From: an uncultured Caldilineaceae bacterium
Lineage (GTDB): Bacteria > Chloroflexota > Anaerolineae > Caldilineales > Caldilineaceae
Length of the DNA stretch: 64,000 nucleotides
Reading direction: 5' to 3'
NCBI GenBank assembly: GCA_951812725.1
Contig: OX638330.1
Location: 3,410,001-3,474,000 of the forward strand
The notes under the pieces were generated by a model. That model saw only the letters and a program-made list of their open reading frames with translations, did not search any database and had not been told where the DNA came from. Below are positions 45,353 to 55,139 of the stretch, one piece after another. Within the stretch, counting starts at the first letter, position 1, and each line of letters begins with the position of its first letter. Both the position numbers and the translations under genes were made by a program.

Positions 45353-47584
45353 ATGAACAACGCGCCAGATTCCGACAAAGTATTGGATATCCGTAACCTC
45401 GAGGTCAGCTTCCGCTCGATTGCAGGCACGACGCGGGCGGTCAACGGCGTCAGCCTCGACGTGCGCAGCGGAGAGATCGTCGGACTTGTTGGCGAGAGCG
45501 GCTGCGGCAAGAGCGTCACCATCCGCAGCATCGTCGGACTGGTTCCCTCGCCGCCCGCTCGGTTCGAAAACGGCGAAATCTGGCTGCGCACTCGCCGCGG
45601 TATGGCGGAGACGCTCTCCTTGTACAAAGACACGAAGGCGCTGCGTCAAATCCGCGGGCGCGATGTCTCCATGATATTCCAGGAACCGATGCGCTCGGTT
45701 CACCCGATGATGACCATCGGCAAGCAGATTACCGAGGGAATCCTCGAACACGAGGTCGTTGACCCCGCCGAAGCCTACGAACGCACCATCGAAATGCTTG
45801 ACCTTGTCGGCCTGCCCAACCCTGCCGGCCAGATGAATCGCTACGCGCACGAGCTTTCCGGCGGCATGCGCCAGCGCGCCCTGATTGCCCTCGCGCTGGT
45901 TTGCCATCCCCAACTGCTTCTGGCCGACGAGCCAACCACTGCACTCGACGTGACCATCCAGGCGCAGATCCTCGAGTTGATCAGAGATTTGCGCGAGCGC
46001 ATGAGCATGTCGGTGCTACTTATTACGCACAACATGGGTGTTGTCGCCAACCTTGCCGACCGAATCTCAGTCATGTACCTGGGCAAGATCGTGGAAACAG
46101 GCACGGTCGAGGAGATTTTCAAAGAGCCGGCCCACCCCTACACGCAGGGCCTGCTCGCGTCCATGCCAAGCCTTTTCAGCCAGCCCAAGACGCACCTCCA
46201 ATCCTTGCAGGGCGTCGTCCCCGAACTTTCCATGGTGCCCAAGGGCTGTGTCTTCGCAGACCGCTGCCCCCATGTCATGCCCAAGTGCGACGAAACACCG
46301 CCCGTGGTCGAGCTGCGCGCCGACCATAGCACCGCGTGCTGGCTCTATGCCGACGTCGAAGAGCCACACGGCCCTGACGCCGCGACAACTCTGCCGGCCC
46401 CTTCTGACGACGGTGCGCAGGCTGAATCCGTGCCAAGTGTCGACGTGATCCAACTGACCAAATCCGGGCCGGTGTCAGACACTGCCGAGGCCACACCCGG
46501 TGACAACGGATCCGTCCAACTCCAGATTGAGAATGTCGCGCTCCACTATCCTATTCTGAAGGGCCTTTTGCGGCGTCAGGTCGGCACGGTCCGCGCCGTA
46601 GACGGCGTCGATCTGACGATCCGCCGGGGCGAGACACTTGGCCTTGTCGGTGAATCCGGCTGCGGCAAGACATCGGTCGGCCGCCTCGTTACTCGCCTTG
46701 TCGAGCCGTCGGCTGGGCGTCTCCGCTTTGGTGGGGACGGTCAGCTTGAAGAGATCACCCACATTTCGCAGAAGGAGATGAAGCGCGTTCGACGCTCCAT
46801 GGGCATGGTCTTTCAAGATCCCCTCTCGTCCCTGAACGCGCGCATGAACGTTCGTAACATTGTCGGTGAACCGCTCATGCTTCACGAGATGGCCAGAGGG
46901 AATGCAGTCGATGAACGCGTAGGCGAACTGTTGGAGATGGTCGGGCTGAGGGCGGCGCACCAGAGCCGCTTTCCTCATGCCTTCAGCGGCGGACAGCGTC
47001 AGCGGATCGCGATCGCCCGTGCCCTGGCCACCGAGCCGAGCTTCCTCGTCGCGGACGAGCCGGTCTCCGCGCTCGATGTCTCGGTCCAGGCTCAGATTCT
47101 AAATCTGCTGCTGACCCTGCAAGAGCAACTCAGCCTGTCGATGCTTTTCATCGCCCACGACATCGCGGTCGTCCGCCATGTCAGCGACCGCATAGCCGTG
47201 ATGTACCTCGGCAAGATCGTCGAACTGGGCAACGCCCTTGAAATCTGCGTCCGCCCTATTCACCCCTACACGGAAGCGCTGCTGGCCTCGATCCCCTTGC
47301 CGATGCCGGGGCTGGAAACTGTGCGCGAATTGCCTAAAGGGGATCTTCCCGATCCCGCCAATCCGCCCACCGGCTGCCGCTTCCACACCCGCTGTCCATA
47401 CAGCCAGCCAATTTGCGCCGAGGAAGAGCCGGTGCTGCGCCCCCTTTCCGGTGCCGCAGACCACTTCGGTGCTTGCCACTTCCAGGATGAACTGGACCTC
47501 CAAGGCGTTGAAGAGATTGGCGACTTGAGCGCCCCGGCAGTGGTGAATGCCGGGGAGAATATGAGCAACACGCAGTCAACATAG
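45353..47584 (+). CDS. fused Opp/Dpp ABC transporter double ATPase (DppD-DppF)
   Basis: 743 residues, two complete ATPase domains. The first has Walker [12 protein letters not shown], signature [13 protein letters not shown] and Walker [15 protein letters not shown]; the second has [26 protein letters not shown] and [14 protein letters not shown]. Each ends with the oligopeptide-transporter C-terminal Cys segment ([35 protein letters not shown]), which can hold an Fe-S cluster. Usually these are two genes; a Pro/Ala linker joins them here. It energises the two permeases just upstream. Confidence 0.94.
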   Translation: MNNAPDSDKVLDIRNLEVSFRSIAGTTRAVNGVSLDVRSGEIVGLVGESGCGKSVTIRSIVGLVPSPPARFENGEIWLRTRRGMAETLSLYKDTKALRQIRGRDVSMIFQEPMRSVHPMMTIGKQITEGILEHEVVDPAEAYERTIEMLDLVGLPNPAGQMNRYAHELSGGMRQRALIALALVCHPQLLLADEPTTALDVTIQAQILELIRDLRERMSMSVLLITHNMGVVANLADRISVMYLGKIVETGTVEEIFKEPAHPYTQGLLASMPSLFSQPKTHLQSLQGVVPELSMVPKGCVFADRCPHVMPKCDETPPVVELRADHSTACWLYADVEEPHGPDAATTLPAPSDDGAQAESVPSVDVIQLTKSGPVSDTAEATPGDNGSVQLQIENVALHYPILKGLLRRQVGTVRAVDGVDLTIRRGETLGLVGESGCGKTSVGRLVTRLVEPSAGRLRFGGDGQLEEITHISQKEMKRVRRSMGMVFQDPLSSLNARMNVRNIVGEPLMLHEMARGNAVDERVGELLEMVGLRAAHQSRFPHAFSGGQRQRIAIARALATEPSFLVADEPVSALDVSVQAQILNLLLTLQEQLSLSMLFIAHDIAVVRHVSDRIAVMYLGKIVELGNALEICVRPIHPYTEALLASIPLPMPGLETVRELPKGDLPDPANPPTGCRFHTRCPYSQPICAEEEPVLRPLSGAADHFGACHFQDELDLQGVEEIGDLSAPAVVNAGENMSNTQST

Positions 47585-47695
47585 AGGCGATTTACTGTAC
47601 ACTTCGTGAGCGCCGGTCAGCAGGTCGATAGTCGATTAACAGCAAGCCACTCAGCTGTTCGTAAAGTCTTAATTCAGGCCCGCTAAGGAGTTGCC

Positions 47696-48706
47696 ATGCC
47701 TGTCCAGATGGCCCAATACGGTACAAAACACTCACACGCCGCAGGCAAAATAGTCGCCATGCAGGCCAACCGCGATGTTGAACTGGTCGGCGTCTTTGAG
47801 CCTGACTCCGAACGCCGCGCGCAGCTCGCAGATTCCGATACCAGCTTTGCGACCGTCCATTGGTTTGAGTCGGCGCAGGAGATGCTCGCCGATCCCGCAA
47901 TCGTCGCGGTAGCGTCCGAAGGGCTAAACGTCGAGAGCCTCGACCAGACCGAGGAAATCGTGGCGGCGGGTAAGCACGTCTGGTACGACAAGGCTCCCGG
48001 AGACGACTGGGCACAGTGGCAGCGCGTTGTAGCGGCTGCAGGCGAGAAGAACCTGCTCATTCAGATGGGCTATATGCTGCGCTACCACGACGGTTTTCAT
48101 CGGATCGCGGAATGGGCCAAGAGCGGCCTCCTCGGCCAGATCTACGCAATCCGCGCCCAGATGTCCACCAACAACCCCGCAGCCCGCCGCATGCAGATTA
48201 ACGCGCACCGCGGGGGCATTTTCTACGAGCTGGCCGGCCACATGCTCGATCAGATCATCTGGGTACTTGGCAAGCCCAACAGATCTACCTGCTTTCTGCG
48301 GACGGACGATTACAGTACAGGGGAGCGCGTTGAAGGGTTCGCTGATAACACATTGGGCGTTTTCGAATTCGACCAGGCGATGGCAATGGTGGACATAGCA
48401 GCCATGGAAACGCAGCCGACGGCCCGCCGCTACGAGGTATACGGCACTGCTGGCAGCGCCATTATCGTCGAGCCGTTTGAACCGGGTTCACAGATCCGCC
48501 TGTGCCTGGCAGAGGCTACCGAAGAGTACGCGGCCGGTGCGCAGATGATCCATTTTCAGAGCCGCTCACGCCAGCAACTCTACGAACAGGAACTGGCTGC
48601 TTTCCTCCGCACCATTGCCGGCCAACAAGAGCCGGACCGGTTGCCTGAACACGACCTTCTCGTACAGGAGACCCTGCTGCGCGCAGTCGGAACGATCGCG
48701 GACTGA
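47696..48706 (+). CDS. Gfo/Idh/MocA-family oxidoreductase
   Basis: 336 residues with AAGGAG before the ATG. The N-terminus VQMAQYGTKHSHAAGKIVA is an atypical nucleotide-binding motif in which the GxGxxG is GTKHSHAAG. VELVGVFEPDSERR, KHVWYDKAPGDDW and NAHRGGIFYELAGHMLD follow the fold. It would oxidise a sugar-like compound with NAD(P), probably the transporter's ligand. The dehydrogenase gene follows after 32 bp. Confidence 0.85.
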   Translation: MPVQMAQYGTKHSHAAGKIVAMQANRDVELVGVFEPDSERRAQLADSDTSFATVHWFESAQEMLADPAIVAVASEGLNVESLDQTEEIVAAGKHVWYDKAPGDDWAQWQRVVAAAGEKNLLIQMGYMLRYHDGFHRIAEWAKSGLLGQIYAIRAQMSTNNPAARRMQINAHRGGIFYELAGHMLDQIIWVLGKPNRSTCFLRTDDYSTGERVEGFADNTLGVFEFDQAMAMVDIAAMETQPTARRYEVYGTAGSAIIVEPFEPGSQIRLCLAEATEEYAAGAQMIHFQSRSRQQLYEQELAAFLRTIAGQQEPDRLPEHDLLVQETLLRAVGTIAD

Positions 48707-48738
48707 AAGCACACTACTGATTTCATCGGGGTGTAACA

Positions 48739-49701
48739 ATGAAACATATCGGTATTGAGTTCCCAAAACTGGGCGTAGCCAGGCAGTTTGAACTGCCCGC
48801 CGCCCCCGAACCCGGCCCCACCGAGATGGTTACGCGAACCCTTTTCTCCGGGGTCACCAACGGCACCGAACGCCACTCATTGATGGCCGATTTCGGCAGC
48901 CGCTTCCCGGCCCGTGCAGGCTATCAGCATGTGAGCGTTATCGAGGAAGTGGGGCGTCGTGTTGACCAGTTTTCAGCGGGCGAGACGGTGTTTCTGGGCA
49001 ATCACGGCGGTCACAGGGGCTGGCATCTCGTTGATCTCGCGTCCACCAACGAGCGTGAACGCCTGTGCATCAAACTGCCGTCCGGAATCGAGCATGAGTT
49101 TTGCGCTCTTTTTGGCATCGCGGGCGTAGGATTCAGACATTCGAGGCGCATCCGCGTTGCCGCGCCGATGCGGGTGTGGGTTGCCGGTCTGGGACTGATC
49201 GGCCAGTCCGTGGCGCAGGCCGCGCGCGCGCTTGGCGCCCACGTCACGGTCACAGACTTTGACCCGCGCCGCCTTAAGATCGCCGCCCAGCTCGGGGCTC
49301 ACCGAGTAATCGACTTCAATGACGATACCGCGATCGAGTCGCTCACCGAGGGCGGGCCATATGACCGCATTGTGGACGCCTGCGGCGCGCCCGACCTGTT
49401 TGACTTCATCTATGAGCATAGGCTGCTTGCGCTTTACGGAGTGATCGGCGCGCTCGCCGGCCGCCAACCAACCGTTTTTCACCAGACCATGCTTCACGCA
49501 TTGCGGGCGTCAATCGAGTCGTCGTCCCACTTTACGCTGGAAGATCTGGGGATGCTGCGCCACTTCTACCAACTGGGCACAGTTCGCATTGAGCCATTAG
49601 TAACCCACCGCGTCGCGGTAGAAGAAGCCCCCGCCATCTACGCAACCATGCGCGACGATCCGGCTGAACTCCTCGGCGTTATTTTCGACTGGCGAAATTG
49701 A
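48739..49701 (+). CDS. medium-chain dehydrogenase/reductase (zinc-alcohol-dehydrogenase-like)
   Basis: 320 residues. TLFSGVTNGTERHSLM replaces the usual catalytic-zinc Cys region, and the nucleotide motif is VWVAGLGLIGQSVAQAA with DFDPRR after it (NADP/NAD selection). It lacks the structural-zinc Cys cluster and the active-site Cys, so it may be a zinc-free MDR like the BchC/threonine-dehydrogenase side branch. It is coupled with the Gfo/Idh gene and probably part of the same catabolic module. Confidence 0.8.
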   Translation: MKHIGIEFPKLGVARQFELPAAPEPGPTEMVTRTLFSGVTNGTERHSLMADFGSRFPARAGYQHVSVIEEVGRRVDQFSAGETVFLGNHGGHRGWHLVDLASTNERERLCIKLPSGIEHEFCALFGIAGVGFRHSRRIRVAAPMRVWVAGLGLIGQSVAQAARALGAHVTVTDFDPRRLKIAAQLGAHRVIDFNDDTAIESLTEGGPYDRIVDACGAPDLFDFIYEHRLLALYGVIGALAGRQPTVFHQTMLHALRASIESSSHFTLEDLGMLRHFYQLGTVRIEPLVTHRVAVEEAPAIYATMRDDPAELLGVIFDWRN

Positions 49702-49982
49702 GTGGGAGGCAGCCCTGCCATTACGCCGCAGTTCTTCGCCATACCTGCTCAGACTGTTACGTCCTCGCCAATTTTCCCCTGCCTCCTCAACCGCAGCGGC
49801 ACGTCCTCCGGCTTCGACGTTTTGTACCCGTGCCATCCACTCGGTACCGCGTCCGCTTGCCGCTGCCGTGTCAAGGACGGCAACGCAGAAGCAGAAATGC
49901 AGCGCGTCTTCCAACGCATTTGGCTTTCACTACGGCCCGCTTTTGCAATAGTCAGCCGGGGATTCTGGTTGACCGGTTGGAC

Positions 49983-50678
49983 TCATTCCGGGTACTCGAT
50001 CTGGATCGTATCAAACTCGACGACACCTTCGGGCAGGTAGGTATAGTCTGGCTCATAGTCGCGATGTGTGCGCAGGCGGTCCTTCCTGTCCATGGGGATG
50101 CCGATCGGAACGACGGTTAAAGGAAACATCACCAGGATCAGGTCGCAGTTCACATCCTTTAGCGCATCGCGAATATCACCGTAGCCGTAGAGCTCTTGCT
50201 TGTCGTGCCGGCCGCCGACGCATGTCCATTGGGCGGGATCATCGGAAAGCAGAAGCGTTTGCTCGCTCCAGTCCCTGGTGACGGTCAGCGACTGGCCGGT
50301 AAGGGCGAAATTTGGGCGGGTATCGCCGACATCGGCCTGTACCCAGAGGGTAAGTTGCGCTCCCTTCAGGTCAACGTTGCCGCGCAGACGTACGGTCATG
50401 CGCGCATTGGTAAGGTTACGATCCTTGCCCTCTGCCAAAAAACGGTTGACGCCGACCTCTGCTGCAATCTCGTCGGTGTAGTGGGCGGCGTGCGTGTAGA
50501 GGTAGGCGAGCAGATGCAGGTAGCCTGCGCCGGGCGCGCAGTGATTGGGGTCGACGCGCCAGGGGCTGCGGGTAATGAAAGCACCGTTTTTCAGTTCGGG
50601 CAGATGTGATCCTGTTCCCCACGCGCACCAGCCGCCGGGGCCGTTGTCGAATGTTTCGATATAGGGTGTTCGGTCCAC
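49983..50678 (-). CDS. hypothetical protein, jelly-roll-like
   Basis: 231 residues, no signal peptide, no recognised family. IETFDNGPGGWCAWGTGS at the start and LTLWVQADVGDTRPNFALTG with WSEQTLLLSDDPAQWTCVG resemble beta-sandwich carbohydrate-binding or lamin-like domains of about 200 residues. Aromatic and Asp/Asn residues are frequent, as in sugar-binding sheets. It is convergent with the preceding sugar dehydrogenase genes and could bind the same type of ligand. Function is not claimed. Confidence 0.55.
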   Translation of the reverse strand: MDRTPYIETFDNGPGGWCAWGTGSHLPELKNGAFITRSPWRVDPNHCAPGAGYLHLLAYLYTHAAHYTDEIAAEVGVNRFLAEGKDRNLTNARMTVRLRGNVDLKGAQLTLWVQADVGDTRPNFALTGQSLTVTRDWSEQTLLLSDDPAQWTCVGGRHDKQELYGYGDIRDALKDVNCDLILVMFPLTVVPIGIPMDRKDRLRTHRDYEPDYTYLPEGVVEFDTIQIEYPE

Positions 50679-50849
50679 TTTAATCTCCGTTGAAGAGGCC
50701 CGTTACAACAGGTTATTTTGGAGGCCGCCTGTTGGAATGTGTCTGCGAGTGTGTGGAGTCCAACCCGCTCGGCAGGTGCTGCATAAACGGCGGCCTGGCC
50801 AGCGCGGTTGCCTTCACCCCATACTCTTCCGCTGGTTTTTTGAGTTCTT

Positions 50850-51143
50850 GTAACTACTCAGCCGCAACTGTTTCGCAACCCTGAACGAGGTCAGCAAGAG
50901 CTTTCTCTCTCTCCTCGTGTTTGTATCTTTGGGCGGTCGGGCCTTCGGCCCTCCCTTGTGCAGGGGCTGCGCCCCCGCAACGCCCCCCTACAAAACCATC
51001 GCTCACCGACCTTGTGTCCTCATTCCAGCCGTGCGGCTCCAGCAACCTGGCTGCCGCCAACCGAATACGCAATCAGATAGCCAGAACGACGGCAGCGATA
51101 AAGGGCTGGTCAAGACAGACACTGTAGATGGCTTAGTAGTTCC
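50850..51143. mobile_element. MITE copy F, 294 bp, with perfect 8-bp target duplication
   Basis: The ends GTAACTACTCAGCC (50850-50863) and GGCTTAGTAGTTCC (51130-51143) match the IS66 repeat at 13 of 14 each. The octamer GAGTTCTT is present at 50842-50849 and 51144-51151. This is the least eroded copy and shows that these elements transpose by the IS66 mechanism. Confidence 0.92.
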
Positions 51144-51213
51144 GAGTTCTTCAGATAGGCAGGAAGTCAAGCGAACTGTTCATGACTGAGACTAGCTCCT
51201 GTCCGGCCACATC

Positions 51214-52467
51214 CTATCCGTTCGGCAGGACGAAGTAGAAGCGGGCGCCGCCTTCGGCGCGGTTCTCGACGCCGATGACACCGCCGTGGGACTCTACGAC
51301 TGCCTTTGCGATGGTGAGGCCGAGGCCGGAGCCGCCGCCGCGGGCGCGACTGCGGGACTGCTCGACGCGATAGAACTGTTCGAAGACTTTGGAGAGGCTT
51401 TCTTCAGGGATGCCCGGCCCGGAGTCGAACACATCGACGCGCACACCTCCTACGACGCCCTGCGCACTGACCGCGACGGAGCCGCCTGGGGGCGTGTGGC
51501 GCACAGCGTTGCCGATCAGATTGGTGAGTACGCGACCGATGAGGCCGGCATCAAGCATGACGGGGTCGACTCGGGGGTCGGCACTGCCGGAAAGGCCGAT
51601 GCCCAGCTCTTCGGCCATGACCGCGAAGCTTTCCAAGGTGTCGGAGATCAGGTCGGCGAGAGAGATGGGCTGCCGGTCCAGATGCAGGCCGCCCGCTTCG
51701 ATTTCGGCCATTTCGAACAGCTCATCGATGAGGACGGAAAGGGCGGAGGCGTCGCGCTGCACTGTGCGGAGATAGCGTTGGGTCTCGGCCGGGTCGGTGA
51801 CATAGCCATCGGTGAGGGCCTCCACCAGGGCCTGGATGGATGCGAGGGGCGTACGGAGGTCGTGGCCGATCCAGGCCAGCAGATTGCGGCGCAGCTGCTC
51901 AGTCTCACGATGCCGGCTTTCTGCAGCCTCCAACTGCTCAGCCATCTGGTTGAAAGTTTCTCCCAAGTGTGCCAGTTCATCTTTGCCAACGACATCGACG
52001 CGCACGTTGCGCTTGCCTTCGGCGATAGCGGCGGCGGCCCGTCCCACCCACTGTATCTTTTCTGACAAGGCTATTGACAGAAAGTAGCCAAGCGCGGTGG
52101 CGATGCCGCCGGCAAAGATGAGAAGAACGGCAGCCAGGCGTAGATCGTGGTCGCTGGCGAACATCAGGCGGGCGGTGATAAAAACGTTAAGGAAGGTAAG
52201 GAGGCTGGCTAATCCATAACCGCCGAGCAGAGTCCAACTGAGGCGGGGGGAGTAGTGCAGCCAGCCGAGACGATAGACCAGATAGACGGCGGCCACGGAC
52301 AGGAGCGCGGTGGCGGAGAGGAACTGCGCCATTGCCCAGAGTTCCTCGGTTGGGGGATTGAGAACCGCCAGGAACAAGATCAATCCACCTACAATGGCGG
52401 CGAGAACGCCGATCAGAAAGCGGATTGACACCGAAATAGGCGATGGAAATAACGATGTAGAGTTCAT
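51214..52467 (-). CDS. sensor histidine kinase
   Basis: 417 residues from the ATG at 52467, six bases after GGGAG; a GTG at 52473 is possible. Four membrane segments (15-45, 48-68, 85-110, 117-140) are followed by HAMP (KIQWVGRAAAAIAEGKRNV), HisKA (LAWIGHDLRTPLASIQALVE, with the phospho-His in the GHDLR motif) and the HATPase domain with NLIGNAVRHTPPGG, DSGPGIPEES and GGGSGLGLTI. There is no large periplasmic sensor domain, so it may sense within the membrane. It follows the response regulator by 33 bp. Confidence 0.95.
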   Translation of the reverse strand: MNSTSLFPSPISVSIRFLIGVLAAIVGGLILFLAVLNPPTEELWAMAQFLSATALLSVAAVYLVYRLGWLHYSPRLSWTLLGGYGLASLLTFLNVFITARLMFASDHDLRLAAVLLIFAGGIATALGYFLSIALSEKIQWVGRAAAAIAEGKRNVRVDVVGKDELAHLGETFNQMAEQLEAAESRHRETEQLRRNLLAWIGHDLRTPLASIQALVEALTDGYVTDPAETQRYLRTVQRDASALSVLIDELFEMAEIEAGGLHLDRQPISLADLISDTLESFAVMAEELGIGLSGSADPRVDPVMLDAGLIGRVLTNLIGNAVRHTPPGGSVAVSAQGVVGGVRVDVFDSGPGIPEESLSKVFEQFYRVEQSRSRARGGGSGLGLTIAKAVVESHGGVIGVENRAEGGARFYFVLPNG

Positions 52468-52500
52468 GGGCACTCCCGTGCGGCGATTAGTTCAGAAAAC

Positions 52501-53217
52501 TCAACTGTCGGCCGCTTCCTGTTCTCCTGGTTCAAAGCGATAGCCTACGCCCCAAACCGTAATAATATGGCGCGGATTCGATGGGTCCTGCTCGATCTTT
52601 TCGCGCAGACGGCGCACGTGGACGGTGACAGTGCTGGCGTCGATGAACTCTGAGACGCCCCACACCTGATTGAGCAACTGATCGCGGTTAAAGACCTGCT
52701 GGGGATTGCTGGTAAACATCCACAACAGATCGAATTCTTTGACGGTCAGGGGAATTCCTTCGCCAGCGACGGACGCCTGGCGAGTGCGAGGGTCGATGAA
52801 TATGTTGCCGCAGGTTACGGGTAGCTCGCCGCCTGGGGGCGCGGGTGCCTGCTGTGTGCGCCGCAGCACTGCCTTGACGCGGCTGACCAGTTCGCGCGGG
52901 CTGAAGGGTTTGACGACGTAGTCGTCGGCGCCGAGTTCCAGACCGAGAATGCGGTCGATTTCGTCCTTGCGGGCGGTCAGCAGGATAATGGGGATCGCGC
53001 TGGCAGCGCGCATTTGGCGGGTGATTTCGTAGCCGTCCACGCCTGGCAGCATTACGTCCAAAATCAGCAGATCGGGAGGGTTGGACTGCAACAGACTCAG
53101 GGCTGAAAGCCCATCGCCAACGACTGTAGCGTCGAATCCTTCCCGCTCCAGATAGAGTTTGACAACCTCACTAATGCTGGGTTCGTCATCTACAACGAGA
53201 ATTCTGGCGGCGGCCAT
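52501..53217 (-). CDS. OmpR/PhoB-family response regulator
   Basis: 238 residues. The receiver has ILVVDDEPSIS (acidic pocket), LILDVMLPG (phospho-Asp at about 53) and VVKPFSPREL (Lys). The winged helix includes LTVKEFDLLWMFTSNPQQVF and TVTVHVRRLREKIEQDP. It is the first gene of the pair with the kinase. The divergent Spondin/LysM gene and the shared 187-bp intergenic region with a palindrome suggest that it controls that gene. Confidence 0.96.
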   Translation of the reverse strand: MAAARILVVDDEPSISEVVKLYLEREGFDATVVGDGLSALSLLQSNPPDLLILDVMLPGVDGYEITRQMRAASAIPIILLTARKDEIDRILGLELGADDYVVKPFSPRELVSRVKAVLRRTQQAPAPPGGELPVTCGNIFIDPRTRQASVAGEGIPLTVKEFDLLWMFTSNPQQVFNRDQLLNQVWGVSEFIDASTVTVHVRRLREKIEQDPSNPRHIITVWGVGYRFEPGEQEAADS

Positions 53218-53280
53218 GGTACGTGGATTTCCTCACAACAGTGCCAAGGAAATGGACTGAAATCGGGAGCGGTTAATAAT

Positions 53281-53326
53281 CCGGTAATCTTTACCGGCTG
53301 GTAGAGCATTGTTTATCTGGTATACT
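53281..53326 (+). promoter_or_regulatory. palindromic operator-like site and extended -10 promoter of the Spondin/LysM gene
   Basis: CCGGTAA-TCT-TTACCGG (53281-53297) is a perfect 7-bp inverted repeat. An extended -10 box TGGTATACT ends at 53326; the palindrome covers the -35 zone, where no good -35 hexamer is seen, which fits an activator-dependent promoter. Confidence 0.5.
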
Positions 53327-53403
53327 ATGAATAACGACCTTATCGCCAAATACATTGTTGCATAACATGTTCATTTAACCAACCTTAAGGAGGAACATAC
53401 CCC

Positions 53404-54933
53404 ATGCAACTACGGAAACCGATTTCTTTGATTCTTATCGCGATGCTTTTGTTCTCTACCTCGGTCATTTTGCTTCCCTCTGACAGTGTCCTGGCAGGTG
53501 TCGGGCCGACATTCGAGTCGAGTCATGACGGAGATGACAGTGACGAGATGGGGAAGGCTGTCACGTTCCTGGTACGCATTGAGAACATTTCCGGTGACAG
53601 CGATCTACCAACACCGTTTGCGCCTGGCGTCTGGGTGCTGCACAGCGAAGCCGGGCCTCTCTTTATTGAAGGTGAAGCTGATAAGGGCTACGGGCTGGAG
53701 GCTTTGGCGGAAGACGGCGACCCGTCTGGACTGGCTGAAGCTCTGAACGGGATGGACCTGCATGCGGGCGTTTTCAATACGCCTGCAGGCGCCGATGGGC
53801 CCGGTCCGCTTTTACCCGGCGAGTCCTATGAGTTTGAAGTAAAGGCCACTGCCGATACTCCTTATCTTTCGTTCGCCACCATGTTCGTTCAGTCCAATGA
53901 TCTCTTCGTTGGACCGGGAGAGTCAGGCATAGCTCTCTTCGATATGGACGGTATGGCGATGATGGGGATGCATGACGTAACTGCGGACATGGATTTGTGG
54001 GACGCGGGTACCGAGGCCAATGAGGAGCCGGGCGTAGGCGGCGACCAGGCGCCCCGCCAGTCCGGGCCCAACACCGGCCTCCCTGAAATCGAAGGAACTG
54101 TTCGCGTCGTGGATGACGGCTATACCTATCCCGATGTCTCCGCCCTTGTGAAAGTCACCATCGACGAGGTGATGATGATGGAAGAGGGCATGGACAAGGA
54201 GATGGACGAAAAAGATGAGATGATGTCCGACGACGACAAGATGGCCGATGATGACGGCATGATGTCGGACAAGGACGGCATGATGGCGGCCGAGATCATG
54301 TTGATGGAAGACGGGTCCACGCCTTACACTGTAGTGGCAGGCGACACGCTGGGCTCGATCTCCAGGCGCGCCTATGGCGCAAGCAAGTACTGGTCGGTCA
54401 TTTGCAGCGCCAACGAGTTGGCCGACTGCAACCTCATCCACATCGGCGATGAGTTGATGCTCCCGTCCGCCGGCGATGCAATGTCGATGATGGAAGACAA
54501 GATGATGATGGGCGAGAAGGACAGCATGATGTCCGACGATGACAAGATGGCGGACAAGGACGACAGCATGATGTCCGACGATGACAAGATGGCGGACAAG
54601 GACGATAGTATGATGTCCGACGATGACAAGATGGCGGATAAAGACGGCATGATGGCCGGCGACGCCATGATGGAAGCCATCACGTTGATGGAGGATGGAT
54701 CCACGCCTTATTCCGTCGTGTCCGGAGACACGCTGGGATCAATCGCCAAGCGCGCCTACGGAAGTAGCAAATACTACTCTGCCATCTGCAGCGCCAACGA
54801 GTTGGAGGACTGCAACCTCATCCATGTCGATGATGAGCTGATGCTCCCGACGCAGGCTGAGGCCGAAGAGATGATGGACAGCATGATGATGGAAGACAGT
54901 ATGGATGCGATGGAAAAGAAGGACGATTCGTAG
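53404..54933 (+). CDS. secreted Spondin_N-domain protein with two LysM domains and Met/Asp-rich repeats
   Basis: 509 residues with AAGGAGG before the ATG. A signal peptide ends near residue 32 (LLPSDSVLAG). Residues 35-255 look like a Spondin_N domain (VTFLVRIENISGDSDLPTPF; LLPGESYEFEVKATADTP; DLWDAGTEANEEPG). LysM domains lie at about 303-355 (YTVVAGDTLGSISRRAYG) and 432-484 (YSVVSGDTLGSIAKRAYG). The linkers are extremely rich in Met and Asp, including three exact 14-residue units (373-414). LysM would bind peptidoglycan or other GlcNAc polymers, so the protein probably sits in the cell envelope. Metal binding by the Met/Asp linkers is inference. Confidence 0.82.
   Translation: MQLRKPISLILIAMLLFSTSVILLPSDSVLAGVGPTFESSHDGDDSDEMGKAVTFLVRIENISGDSDLPTPFAPGVWVLHSEAGPLFIEGEADKGYGLEALAEDGDPSGLAEALNGMDLHAGVFNTPAGADGPGPLLPGESYEFEVKATADTPYLSFATMFVQSNDLFVGPGESGIALFDMDGMAMMGMHDVTADMDLWDAGTEANEEPGVGGDQAPRQSGPNTGLPEIEGTVRVVDDGYTYPDVSALVKVTIDEVMMMEEGMDKEMDEKDEMMSDDDKMADDDGMMSDKDGMMAAEIMLMEDGSTPYTVVAGDTLGSISRRAYGASKYWSVICSANELADCNLIHIGDELMLPSAGDAMSMMEDKMMMGEKDSMMSDDDKMADKDDSMMSDDDKMADKDDSMMSDDDKMADKDGMMAGDAMMEAITLMEDGSTPYSVVSGDTLGSIAKRAYGSSKYYSAICSANELEDCNLIHVDDELMLPTQAEAEEMMDSMMMEDSMDAMEKKDDS
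54520..54645 (+). repeat. three tandem 42-bp units coding a Met/Asp-rich 14-mer
   Basis: Each unit codes D-S-M-M-S-D-D-D-K-M-A-D-K-D. The first two units are near-identical in DNA; the third has synonymous changes (GAT, AGT, AAA), so the array is recent but not brand new. A shorter related stretch precedes the first LysM domain. Confidence 0.9.
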
Positions 54934-54966
54934 GAATCAGGGGTGTACAAAACCCAAAGTGAGGTT

Positions 54967-54994
54967 GGGAGGCGCGCAGTGCGCGCCTCCCTTT
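54967..54994 (+). terminator. terminator after the Spondin/LysM gene
   Basis: GGGAGGCGCGC and GCGCGCCTCCC pair perfectly (11 bp, loop AGT), followed by TTT only. A short T-tract lowers certainty. Confidence 0.7.
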
Positions 54995-55139
54995 GCACAC
55001 ACTACACACTGAGATGATCGTGAACACTCTAACGAAGGCATTGACCGGCTGTAAGATCGGTGGGAGCGTTCCCGTAGCCCTTGGGCACAGCTGCGCAGTT
55101 CAGTTGAGATTTGCGCAGCGCCAGTTTGTGTGTCGGAAT

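Noticed and set aside
54520..54645. Short tandem repeats as a CRISPR array
   Set aside because: Units are contiguous without spacers and lie in frame inside a protein gene.
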